Shown: positions 34,334 through 42,329 of the stretch, one piece after another
How the letters are laid out: every line of letters starts with the position of its first letter
Numbering within the stretch: position 1 is the stretch's first letter
From: Clostridia bacterium
Lineage (GTDB): Bacteria > Bacillota > Clostridia > Christensenellales > UBA1242
Direction: 5' to 3'
Length of the DNA stretch: 64,000 nt
Assembly: GCA_900768545.1 (NCBI GenBank)
Contig: CAAGDD010000004.1
Coordinates: forward strand, 310,001-374,000
Position numbers and translations under genes: made by a program
The notes under the pieces: model-generated
What the model was told of the DNA's origin: nothing
Seen by the model: the letters and a program-made list of their open reading frames with translations, nothing else
The model's database searches: none

Positions 34334-35329
34334 ATGGTCTTTGTTGACGCTTTGTATGATGCTGTAATTGACGGGCTGAAAGTATTGCCTATTCTTTTTC
34401 TCGCCTATCTTTTGGTGTCGTTCCTTTCGCACGACCACAGCCACAAATTTAGCAGTTTTTTGTCAAAAAACAAAAAGACCAGCGTCTTGTATGCATCATT
34501 TTTGGGGTGTATTCCACAATGCGGCTTCTCATCGGTGATTGCTGACCTTTATGCAGAAAAATCTGTGTCGCTTGGCACTTTGATTGCGGTGTTTGTCGCA
34601 ACATCTGACGAAGCAATCCCTGTTATGATCACAAACACAAACAAAATCGTCGATATGTTGATTTTGATTGCTGTAAAAATCGCTCTTGCGTTGTTTTGGG
34701 GCTATTTGATTGATTTGATTGTTTGTTTGACCAAAAAATGCAAAAAATCGAATGTAACAATCGTCAAAGATGAACAAATCGCAAAAAATGAACATAACGA
34801 AGAAGGCGGGCACAGCGAAGAACATCACGAGCACGATGAAGATATGTTGCATCATCATCACGAATGTGGGCACATCCATTCGCACGAGTGTCAAGACGAC
34901 TGCGGGCACGAACACGGCAAATGCTGCGTCAACAATGTCTTTTTGGACGCTTTGATGCACACCTTTGAAATTTTAATTTATATTTTTGTAGCAACATTTA
35001 TTTTAAACCTTGTTATCGGCTATTGCGGACTTGAAACGCTCCAAAATATGCTCACCACAAATGTTTACATTCAAATCTTGATTGCGAGCCTTATTGGGCT
35101 GATTCCAAACTGTGCATCATCTGTTTTGCTTGTCGAACTTTTCATAAATGTCCCAGATATTATGAAATTTCCAGCACTTATCGCAGGCTTGACAACTGGC
35201 GCAGGCGTGGGCATCTTTGTTTTGTTTGGAAAAAATCGCAAACACGTTTTGCAGAATTTCGGGATTGTGCTTTTGCAATATGTTATCGGCATCGCGTCTG
35301 GGCTTTTGATAAGTTTGTTCTATTTGTAA
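34334..35329 (+). CDS. Putative 10-TM heavy-metal (Mn/As) exporter with His-rich loop
   Basis: 331 aa. Two membrane halves carry related motifs, GCIPQCGFSSVIADLY and GLIPNCASSVLLVELF, as in the ArsP_2 / putative manganese transporter family. The cytoplasmic linker (about residues 150-200) is packed with His, Cys, Asp and Glu (HEHDEDMLHHHHECGHIHSH), which suits metal binding. It diverges from the MarR-ABC operon and has its own promoter. The metal is not evident from sequence. Confidence 0.82.
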   Translation: MVFVDALYDAVIDGLKVLPILFLAYLLVSFLSHDHSHKFSSFLSKNKKTSVLYASFLGCIPQCGFSSVIADLYAEKSVSLGTLIAVFVATSDEAIPVMITNTNKIVDMLILIAVKIALALFWGYLIDLIVCLTKKCKKSNVTIVKDEQIAKNEHNEEGGHSEEHHEHDEDMLHHHHECGHIHSHECQDDCGHEHGKCCVNNVFLDALMHTFEILIYIFVATFILNLVIGYCGLETLQNMLTTNVYIQILIASLIGLIPNCASSVLLVELFINVPDIMKFPALIAGLTTGAGVGIFVLFGKNRKHVLQNFGIVLLQYVIGIASGLLISLFYL

Positions 35330-35470
35330 AATCGTCAAGATTTGTCAGCAATTTCGCCACTTTTGATATTAAAAAGGCGGGCGCTTTGTGACAAATTTTG
35401 ATTGGAATTGTCAATTTTTTATAGAAACTAAAACAAAAAATTGTTTTTAAAAAAGCGACAAAAAGACAAT

Positions 35471-35501
35471 AAAAAAACACCAAATTTGGTGTTCTTTTTT
35501 T
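35471..35501. terminator. Bidirectional terminator, perfect 18-nt palindrome
   Basis: AACACCAAATTTGGTGTT at 35476-35493, with A-run before and T-run after, between the convergent permease and FakA-fragment genes. I see no gene in 35330-35470. Confidence 0.8.
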
Positions 35502-35751
35502 AGCCGTTTAAGCCGTTTGCTTGTCTTTCCATATTTTCAACAACAATGTCTTGAATGTCGCCAAGGCTGTCACAATATTCGAGCACTTTCCAAGGTTGGT
35601 TTGTGTGAAAATGAATCTTAATAAGTTCGTCGTCGCCGACTACCAAAAGGCAATCTCCGTCGAAGTTTTGTGTGAAGTAATCTCTAATTTTTTCATCGCT
35701 GAGATTTTTCCCTTCAATCAAAAGTTGGGTATCAAACTTATATTCTATCAT
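35500..35751 (-). CDS. Small protein equal to one FakA domain
   Basis: 83 aa. It matches the segment of fatty acid kinase FakA (DAK family) that follows the DhaL kinase domain: GDCLLVVGDDELIKIHFHTNQPWKVLEYC and the end IVVENMERQ. H47 and H49 match the FakA middle-domain zinc ligands; the Cys ligand of FakA (YGYCTEF) is here YKFDTQL. Nothing else of FakA (about 550 aa) is present. The ATG overlaps the stop of the DivIVA-like gene (ATGA), so it is a real, coupled gene rather than debris. Role unknown. Confidence 0.75.
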   Translation of the reverse strand: MIEYKFDTQLLIEGKNLSDEKIRDYFTQNFDGDCLLVVGDDELIKIHFHTNQPWKVLEYCDSLGDIQDIVVENMERQANGLNG

Positions 35752-36392
35752 CGCTTTCCTCCTTTGTTATCATAAAAGTTGAACGCTTTCATAATTTCGG
35801 CTAAGTCTTCTTTTGGATGCAACGCTTCTTCAAGATTAAATCCACTGTCTTCGTCTGGGACAGTGCGAAGGTCAGGAGCTTTTTTGTTTATCGTAATCTT
35901 GACTTCTTTTGGGGTGTCTTGAACCTTTTTGTAGTCTTGCATCTTGTTTAACAACATTCTCATGCTGTCGTTTTCAGAGTAAATTGGGTGAGTGATATCG
36001 GTCGGCTTGTCGAGTTCGGTCTTATAGTTGTTCAACATTTCAAAAAATTCGTCAATCAAATTTGAATATGCGGCGTCTTTTTTGAGTTGTGGAAATTTTA
36101 AGTCGAGTTCGGTGAGCAAAAGTTCAAGTTTTTCCATCAAAAGTTTGTAAAAGTTTTTTGAGCCTTCTTCTTGAAATCTCTTCGCCTTTTCAATGACGTT
36201 TAGGGCGGTCATAATGTTTTTCTCTTTGTTTTCAATTTCGAGTTTTTCATTTTTCATGTCTAAAACTTTCTTTTCACTGTCAAGCGCTTTGAGCTTTTCT
36301 TCCATAAGGCGGGCTTCATAACTGGCTTTCATTCTTTGAATAAAACCATCAACTTCACTCTTTTTATAGCCATTAAATTCTTGTGAAAACAT
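35748..36392 (-). CDS. DivIVA-like coiled-coil protein
   Basis: 214 aa. The N-terminus FNGYKKSEVDGFIQRM follows the DivIVA lipid-binding pattern (F..xGY...EVD.F), then a coiled coil to about residue 130 and an acidic disordered tail. DivIVA/GpsB proteins sense curved membrane at poles and septa. Its operon partners (lgt, membrane protein, FakA-domain protein) are envelope or lipid related. Shine-Dalgarno CGGAGA. Confidence 0.8.
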   Translation of the reverse strand: MFSQEFNGYKKSEVDGFIQRMKASYEARLMEEKLKALDSEKKVLDMKNEKLEIENKEKNIMTALNVIEKAKRFQEEGSKNFYKLLMEKLELLLTELDLKFPQLKKDAAYSNLIDEFFEMLNNYKTELDKPTDITHPIYSENDSMRMLLNKMQDYKKVQDTPKEVKITINKKAPDLRTVPDEDSGFNLEEALHPKEDLAEIMKAFNFYDNKGGKR

Positions 36393-36393
36393 A

Positions 36394-36894
36394 TCAATTT
36401 CTCCGTTTTATATAAAGTGCAACTTCCACTATTAATAATACCAAAAAAGGCACTAAAAAAGCAATAAAAATAGGCAAAGTTATCAAATTTTTTAGAAAAA
36501 TATATGTGAAAATATCCGCGAAAAATAGCGAATATGAAAAAATGAGATGAAATTTTTGTTTGTAAACAAAAAATGTCACGAGTGATGCCAGCACAAAAGC
36601 TGAAAGAATGAGACAGCAAAAATAATTGCTTTGCCACGCCAAAAAATTGACAAAACCCGCAATCGACACGAAAATCAAAACCAAGCCGCCATAAAAGCAA
36701 CTATCAAGTCTAAACAAAATGCTTTTGAAAAATTGGTGCAGTCCAAAACACGCGCAAAAGCAATAAAACCAAAGTTGCGGAAGTTTTAGGGCGAGCGTGC
36801 AATAGAGCGAAGTGGCGACAAATAGCAAAAATAAAGTTATGGCACTAAACCATAACCATATTGTCTTTTTTATTCCAAACAAGCGACTTTTCAT
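36394..36894 (-). CDS. Uncharacterised membrane protein
   Basis: 166 aa with about five or six hydrophobic segments and very many Phe, Leu and Cys residues; no motif I recognise. It lies in the same direction between lgt and the DivIVA-like gene, one base before the latter. No clear ribosome site precedes the ATG, and a possible CATAAT box lies six bases upstream. Confidence 0.7.
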   Translation of the reverse strand: MKSRLFGIKKTIWLWFSAITLFLLFVATSLYCTLALKLPQLWFYCFCACFGLHQFFKSILFRLDSCFYGGLVLIFVSIAGFVNFLAWQSNYFCCLILSAFVLASLVTFFVYKQKFHLIFSYSLFFADIFTYIFLKNLITLPIFIAFLVPFLVLLIVEVALYIKRRN

Positions 36895-36936
36895 ATCAAA
36901 ATTATGTGAAAAATCGTCAAATTTTAAACATTATCT

Positions 36937-37758
36937 TTAAAAATCGCTCTTTAAAATGTCCATAATCTTGTCAAATTTGTCTTTCTTTTGTTTTTTGTGT
37001 TTGACAATGCAATATATCACAAAACAAAGTCCAACCGCAATGAAAATTATGCTCAAAAGTTGGGATACGCGAAGCGAACCGATATACAAACTGTCAGTGC
37101 GCAAGCCTTCAATCCACGCTCTGCCAATTCCATACAAAATCAAATAAGAAGCGGCGATTATGCCTTTGTCTTTCAAGTCGAATTTGTAAAGAAGAAGCAT
37201 CAAAACACCAAAAGTCATCAAATTCCAAAGAGATTCATAAAAGAATGTTGCTAAATGCCATTCTGCCAACGAATCGATATAGACCGCGAAAGGGAACCAT
37301 TGCATATTTGGATTTGTCACTTTGTAGCCAAACGCTTCTTGATTGACAAAATTTCCCCAACGGCCAATCGCTTGTGCCAAAATCATTGATGTGGCAATGA
37401 TATCGATAAGAGATAAAAAGTTTTTCTTGAAAATCAAACAATAAAGCAAAACGCCGAGCGCGCCGCCAATCATTCCGCCATAAAACGCAAGCCCGCCGTT
37501 TCTAAAATGCCAAAAATTGACCAAAGACTTGTCATAAAAAGCACAATAATACATCCTTGCACCAATTATCGCGAGCGGGATAACAAAGCAAGCCAGCGTG
37601 ATAATGTCATCGCTTTTAAATCCGCGTTTTTTCGCTATAAGACAGGCGACAATGATCGCAGTTAAATAAGAAATCGCGGTGATTAAACCATAATAATATA
37701 TGTCAAAGCCAAACACAGAAAAGTGCGGATTTGAATTTAAAATAAGACTTTCAAACAT
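36937..37758 (-). CDS. lgt: Prolipoprotein diacylglyceryl transferase
   Basis: 273 aa, seven membrane segments. Transfers diacylglycerol from phosphatidylglycerol to the lipobox Cys. Signature GRWGNFVNQEAFG, GGLAFYGGMIGGALG and the conserved YGIGRAWIEGLR are present. GGAG precedes the ATG. 14 bases after the Rho-like gene, so probably in its operon. Confidence 0.95.
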   Translation of the reverse strand: MFESLILNSNPHFSVFGFDIYYYGLITAISYLTAIIVACLIAKKRGFKSDDIITLACFVIPLAIIGARMYYCAFYDKSLVNFWHFRNGGLAFYGGMIGGALGVLLYCLIFKKNFLSLIDIIATSMILAQAIGRWGNFVNQEAFGYKVTNPNMQWFPFAVYIDSLAEWHLATFFYESLWNLMTFGVLMLLLYKFDLKDKGIIAASYLILYGIGRAWIEGLRTDSLYIGSLRVSQLLSIIFIAVGLCFVIYCIVKHKKQKKDKFDKIMDILKSDF

Positions 37759-37772
37759 AACTTCTCCAAAGG

Positions 37773-38951
37773 CTAGTCAGCCAATTTTTTTGAAACTTTG
37801 TAAACGCTTGAAACAAACAATGGGTCGATCAAATCAACATCATCATAAGAAACGAAAATTGTTGTGCTCTTGTCGTTTTGACCAGCTCTTGCGCAAAGCA
37901 TAAGTTTTTTAACAAGTTCAACAGCGTTTTCACAGTGAGTGGCGAACGCTTTATTGTTTTTCAAAGCAAAATCAACACTGTTTGAAAGGGTGGCCAAATC
38001 TTCAACAAAAATCGCCAAACTCAAACCTTGTTGTTGAAGGCGAGCGATATGTTCTACAAAAGTGGTAAAATTTTCGAAGATATCAATAGGTTTTTCATCA
38101 TATTTAATAGTCAAGATGTTTGCAAAGCCCAAGTTTTGATAACTTGTCACATCTTCTGCCATAACATTTGATGCGATAGCCAATGGAACAATATTGTTTT
38201 CTCTAAATGAAGCGTTTAATTTTTTGATATTTTCGGCATTATCTAAAAGCTTTCCTTTAAAGATATAACGAGAGCCGAGCAAAAGCGACATTTCTCCGAC
38301 TTGAATTGTTTTATAGGCGGCGGTCACTTGATATTCGTCAGCATCTTCGACATAATTTGAATATTTTTGGAAGTTTATTGACTTAATTGAGTCCATAATA
38401 TATTCGTTTTCACCGTTCATAACGATTGCTGTGCCGACAACATAGTCAAACGCTTGAAGTTTGATATCAAAAGTCTTTTTAACGAGCACATATTTGTTTG
38501 TGTCTTCGTCCAACAAGAAAAACTCTTTGTCATTTTTTGTTCTCAAAATGCCGTGAACATCAATAGGACAAAGTTTTTGCTTCAAAATGTCGTCTTCAAC
38601 TTGCTTGAAACTTACAGGCTTTTGAGCAAAACCAACGCTGCGGGCTTGATTTTGTTTGAGCGCATAATCTTTTCCGGTGATTTGAGAAAGTTCTGCCAAA
38701 ATGCCTTCAATATTTGACAATTCTTTGTATGGGCGACCTTGACGAAGTGGAATAGGTTTCAAATCTTCGCCAGAGATAATTTTGTCCATAACGATTTTGA
38801 TATGGTCATTTCTTTTGAGTGTGGTAGGTGAGTTGTCACCAAAAACTCTTGCAAGGGCACGAAGCTCATAAATTCCAAGAGATTCAATAACGCCCAAACA
38901 ATCTTGTTGTTGTTTTGTAAGATTTTTGTAATCATAAACTGGAAGTCTCAT
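37773..38951 (-). CDS. Rho-like protein with degenerate ATPase domain
   Basis: 392 aa. Order of parts follows transcription terminator Rho: Rho_N-like helices (about 20-62, IYELRALARVF), cold-shock RNA-binding-like barrel (about 127-191, DVHGILRTKNDKEFFLLD), then a RecA-like region. Family landmarks can be aligned by eye: AEDVTSY for PEEVTDM (265-269), HIARLQQQGLSLAIFVEDL for AKRLVEHGKDVVILLDSI, and LCARAGQNDKSTTIF for GAARNIEEGGSLTII. The P-loop is broken: GSRYIFKGKLL (226-236) replaces PPKAGKT, and the last 60-70 residues of Rho are missing. Likely no ATPase activity. The ATG at 38951 has AAGGAG upstream; an in-frame start 21 codons earlier lacks one. Confidence 0.7.
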   Translation of the reverse strand: MRLPVYDYKNLTKQQQDCLGVIESLGIYELRALARVFGDNSPTTLKRNDHIKIVMDKIISGEDLKPIPLRQGRPYKELSNIEGILAELSQITGKDYALKQNQARSVGFAQKPVSFKQVEDDILKQKLCPIDVHGILRTKNDKEFFLLDEDTNKYVLVKKTFDIKLQAFDYVVGTAIVMNGENEYIMDSIKSINFQKYSNYVEDADEYQVTAAYKTIQVGEMSLLLGSRYIFKGKLLDNAENIKKLNASFRENNIVPLAIASNVMAEDVTSYQNLGFANILTIKYDEKPIDIFENFTTFVEHIARLQQQGLSLAIFVEDLATLSNSVDFALKNNKAFATHCENAVELVKKLMLCARAGQNDKSTTIFVSYDDVDLIDPLFVSSVYKVSKKLAD

Positions 38952-39029
38952 TAAATTCTCCTTGTTATTCATTTGTAAAATAAGGGTGGTGGGGCAAGGT
39001 TTTTGCTCGCGCAAATATTTACTATAAGT

Positions 39030-39059
39030 AGTATATCATAAACAAAAAAACAAAATCAA
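39030..39059 (-). promoter_or_regulatory. Promoter of the Rho-like/lgt operon
   Basis: On the minus strand TTGATT (39054-39059), an 18-nt spacer and TATACT (39030-39035). Confidence 0.5.
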
Positions 39060-39106
39060 ATATTTTTCAAAATTTTTCAAAAATGTTTTGATTTTATTTG
39101 TTACTT

Positions 39107-39158
39107 GTTGTGTTATGCAACGCATAATACACAACATATAGTGTAGTATGCAACAAAA
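39107..39158. repeat. Dispersed palindromic repeats downstream of the recombinase gene
   Basis: TGTGTTATGCAA followed by CGCATAATACACA, eight bases, then GTGTAGTATGCAAC. GCATAATACAC and GTGTAGTATGC form the arms. It ends a few bases after the recombinase stop codon. Confidence 0.75.
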
Positions 39159-39164
39159 CTCGCT

Positions 39165-40199
39165 TTATTGATGCAATTTCACTTTGCCAGCTACAGACTT
39201 TCGCATATCTTCACTAATCGCAGCATAGTGTCGTTTTGTGGTGTTTACATCTTTGTGGCCAAGCACATCGGCAACTATGTATATATCTTTTGTTTCGCGA
39301 TACAAGTTTGTGCCAAAGGTTGAACGCAGTTTGTGGGGTGATATCTTTTTGAGCGGAGTTGACTCTTTTGCAAACTTTTTGACCAAATTTTCAACTGCGC
39401 GTGTGCAAATTCGTTTGTTTTGAAGCGAAATAAACATCGCGTGCTCATTTTCGTCCAATTTTAAGGTTTTTCGCTTTTCAAGCCATTCATACAATGCATC
39501 GCAAACTTCGCCAGAAAAGTATAAAATCGCTTGATTTCCACCTTTTCGGGTCACTTTAAACGCATTTTGAGAGAAATCAAAGTCTTCAACATTGAGCCCG
39601 ACAAGCTCCGAAATTCTTATGCCAGTGCCTAAAAATAGCGAAACTATGGCGTTATCGCGTTCACGCGTGTTTTTGTTGTAATTTTTCTGTCTTGCCGAAA
39701 ATGTGTTTGGATTTTCGACCGCGTCCAAAAGGCGTTCAACTTCATCTGTTTCAAGGCGAATAATCTCTTTGTTGTGAAGTTTTGGTGTTGGAATTTTGCT
39801 AGCCACATTTGACTTCAACAAATCGTGATTGAAAAGATATTTGAAAAAACTTCGCACGCTTGCCAATTTTCGTGACTTTCCGCGTTCGGTGTTTTTGTGC
39901 ATTTTGTCATTTGACTCATAAAACGAAATATAAGACAAAAATCCCTCGATATTTCGCGCTTCAAGTTCGTCCAAATCGTCCAAAGTTATCTTTTCTTTTG
40001 GCTTTTTGATGACCACTTTTTCAAGATAGTCGAAAAACACTGACAAATCCATAGCATAATTGACGCGGGTCAGGCTGGAAGTGTTGTTTTCAATTCCTGT
40101 GAAATAATCGTAGCAAAAACTTGGCAATTTTGACAAATAATCGCCGATTTTTCGCATATTTTTCAAATCTCGCTTTTCATAATAGGTTAAAGTCTTCAT
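39165..40199 (-). CDS. Tyrosine recombinase (XerC/XerD-like)
   Basis: 344 aa. N-terminal SAM-like core-binding domain and C-terminal catalytic domain with Arg (GTGIRISELVGL), HKLRSTF (HxxR), LGHKD and the Tyr nucleophile in KRHYAAI. It is longer than XerC/D (about 300) because of an N-terminal extension and an insert. It may be the chromosome dimer resolvase or an element-derived integrase; no dif or att pair was recognised. Predicted leaderless. Confidence 0.9.
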   Translation of the reverse strand: MKTLTYYEKRDLKNMRKIGDYLSKLPSFCYDYFTGIENNTSSLTRVNYAMDLSVFFDYLEKVVIKKPKEKITLDDLDELEARNIEGFLSYISFYESNDKMHKNTERGKSRKLASVRSFFKYLFNHDLLKSNVASKIPTPKLHNKEIIRLETDEVERLLDAVENPNTFSARQKNYNKNTRERDNAIVSLFLGTGIRISELVGLNVEDFDFSQNAFKVTRKGGNQAILYFSGEVCDALYEWLEKRKTLKLDENEHAMFISLQNKRICTRAVENLVKKFAKESTPLKKISPHKLRSTFGTNLYRETKDIYIVADVLGHKDVNTTKRHYAAISEDMRKSVAGKVKLHQ

Positions 40200-40206
40200 A
40201 TTTATG

Positions 40207-40235
40207 ATTATAGCAACTTGATTTTGAAATGTAAA
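40207..40235 (-). promoter_or_regulatory. Promoter of the recombinase gene, predicted leaderless
   Basis: On the minus strand TTTACA (40230-40235), a 17-nt spacer and TATAAT (40207-40212), then seven bases and the ATG. No Shine-Dalgarno. Confidence 0.65.
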
Positions 40236-40390
40236 ATTTTTTGCGAATAGATTTTTAAATTTTTTGTTATTACCAATTTTTTTTGACCAAATTCAACATT
40301 TTTCGCCGCTGTTTTCATCAATATTTCAACATTTTCAGAAAATTCTGCCAAATTTCGACAAAAATAATATAAAAATGATGTCATTATTTG

Positions 40391-40420
40391 TTGCTTTTTT
40401 AATTTTGTTTGTGCTAAAAT
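40391..40420 (+). promoter_or_regulatory. Promoter of tig-clpP-clpX
   Basis: TTGCTT (40391-40396), an 18-nt spacer and TAAAAT (40415-40420), then TTGGAGG before the ATG. I see no CtsR- or HrcA-type operator. Confidence 0.5.
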
Positions 40421-40450
40421 CAAAATGTTTACATTGGAGGTTAATAACAA

Positions 40451-41701
40451 ATGTATAAGATTAAGAAAGAAAATACAAAAGTAGAAATCGAATTGACAGT
40501 TGACAATTCAGAATGGGAGCAAGGCGTAGAAAGAGTTTACGAAGCTTCAAAATCAAAATTCAACATTGTTGGATTTAGAAAAGGTCACGCACCAAGAAAA
40601 GTTATTGAACAACAATATGGCGACAGTGTATTTTTTGAAGACACTGTTGAATATTTTGTAAATACAACTTTGGACGATGTTTTATACAAAAATCCAGAAC
40701 TTGAACCTGTGACACAACCACAAACAAAATTTAATAGTTTTACAGCCGACAAAGGTCTTGATATGACTATTTCTTTTGAAATCGTGCCAGAATTTAAAAC
40801 ACCTGATTTGAAAGATGTTGAAATTGAAGTTCACGACTCAAAAGTAACTGATGAAGAACTCGAACATTATATTCATCACCTTCTTGAAGACAACGCAACA
40901 TTTGAAAGCGTTGATAGAGAAGTTAAAAATGGCGACAGCGCTGTGATTGACTTTACTGGATATATGGACGACAAAGCATTTGAAGGCGGAGCAGGACAAG
41001 ACTATCCACTTGAAATCGGTTCTCACACATTTATCGACACTTTTGAAGACCAACTTATCGGTCACAAGAAAGGCGAAGAAGTTGATGTTAATGTAACTTT
41101 CCCAGAAAACTATCAAGCAAGCGAATTTGCTGGCAAAAAAGCATTGTTTAAAGTTGTTATTAAAGATGTTAGAGAAAAACATTTGCCAACTCTTGACGAC
41201 AAATTTGTTGCAGATACGACAGAATTTGAAACAGTTGATGCGTATAGAAAAGCGACACTTGCTCATATTCAAGATATGAAGAACAAACAAGCAGACGACG
41301 AAATTCAATACAACATTAGAGAATATCTCTTGAAAAACACTGAAATTCAAATTCCTGAAGAATATGTTGAAGCAAACATCCAAGGCGAACTTCAAAGAAT
41401 GAGAAATGCTCTCGCTCCATACAATGTTACACTTGAAGACTATCTCACTCAAACTGGCTCAAACATCGAAGATTATATGAAAAACGCCAGAGAAAAGACT
41501 TTGAGAGGAATTAAAACTCGTTATATCTACAGAAACCTTATCGAAAAATACAAGATTTCTGTTTCTGCAAAAGAACTTGACGAAGCTACTGCAAATCTTA
41601 AAGACGATCACGATAAGATTAGAAAAGAAAACGAATTGCTTTTGAACAAACTTTACGAAAAAATGAAGAAAGAAGTTAAACTTAAAGTTGTAAATGACTA
41701 A
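40451..41701 (+). CDS. tig: Trigger factor
   Basis: 416 aa, normal length. Ribosome-bound chaperone and prolyl isomerase. Ribosome-binding signature FNIVGFRKGHAPRKVIEQQYG, FKBP-type domain (about 150-235, GDSAVIDFTGYMDDKAFEGG), then the helical C-terminal arms. The tig-clpP-clpX order is conserved. Confidence 0.97.
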   Translation: MYKIKKENTKVEIELTVDNSEWEQGVERVYEASKSKFNIVGFRKGHAPRKVIEQQYGDSVFFEDTVEYFVNTTLDDVLYKNPELEPVTQPQTKFNSFTADKGLDMTISFEIVPEFKTPDLKDVEIEVHDSKVTDEELEHYIHHLLEDNATFESVDREVKNGDSAVIDFTGYMDDKAFEGGAGQDYPLEIGSHTFIDTFEDQLIGHKKGEEVDVNVTFPENYQASEFAGKKALFKVVIKDVREKHLPTLDDKFVADTTEFETVDAYRKATLAHIQDMKNKQADDEIQYNIREYLLKNTEIQIPEEYVEANIQGELQRMRNALAPYNVTLEDYLTQTGSNIEDYMKNAREKTLRGIKTRYIYRNLIEKYKISVSAKELDEATANLKDDHDKIRKENELLLNKLYEKMKKEVKLKVVND

Positions 41702-41722
41702 AAAACTTAATTGGAGGGAAAT

Positions 41723-42316
41723 ATGTTAGTACCTATGGTCGTTGACCAAACCGGAGCAAATGAAAGATCTTATGATATCTATTCAAGACTTTTGGAAGAT
41801 AGAATTATCTTTCTTTCTGACGAAATAAATGACACAACTGCAAATGTTGTTATTGCCCAACTTATTTATCTTGAAGGCAAAAACCCAGACAAAGACATAT
41901 ATCTTTATATAAACAGCCCTGGCGGATCAGTTACTGCTGGGATCGCTATCTATGACACTATGAACTATATCAAATGCGATGTAGCGACAATTTGTGTTGG
42001 AATGGCTGCATCTATGGGCGCATTCTTGCTTTCAAGCGGAACAAAAGGCAAAAGATATGCATTGCCAAACAGTGAAATTATGATTCACCAACCACTCGGC
42101 GGGGCTCAAGGTCAAGCGAGTGATATTGAAATTCAAGCAAAACATATCAAAATTATCAAAGAAAAACTCAACAAAATTTTGAGTGAAAACACAGGAAAAT
42201 CTCTTTCACAAATTGAAAAAGACACTGACAGGGATAATTTTATGTCAGCTGAGCAGGCTAAGGAATATGGCTTGATTGACGAAATTTTCGTTACAAGAAA
42301 GGCTAAAAAAGACTAA
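41723..42316 (+). CDS. clpP: ATP-dependent Clp protease proteolytic subunit
   Basis: 197 aa. Catalytic triad regions: Ser in GMAASMGAFLL, His in IMIHQPLGG, Asp in KDTDRDNFMSA. ATG 41723 follows GGAGGG. Forms the proteolytic chamber used by ClpX, next gene. Confidence 0.98.
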   Translation: MLVPMVVDQTGANERSYDIYSRLLEDRIIFLSDEINDTTANVVIAQLIYLEGKNPDKDIYLYINSPGGSVTAGIAIYDTMNYIKCDVATICVGMAASMGAFLLSSGTKGKRYALPNSEIMIHQPLGGAQGQASDIEIQAKHIKIIKEKLNKILSENTGKSLSQIEKDTDRDNFMSAEQAKEYGLIDEIFVTRKAKKD

Positions 42317-42329
42317 TTAAGGGGTTTTA

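Noticed and set aside
36895..36929. Possible leaderless promoter for the 166-aa membrane protein gene (CATAAT six bases before the ATG)
   Set aside because: The -10 box is weak and no good -35 lies at 17 nt. The gene also follows lgt closely enough to be co-transcribed, so I did not count it with the five better cases.
39107..39158. The palindrome beside the recombinase gene as the chromosomal dif site
   Set aside because: It does not resemble known dif sequences, and similar copies occur at six other places in the window.
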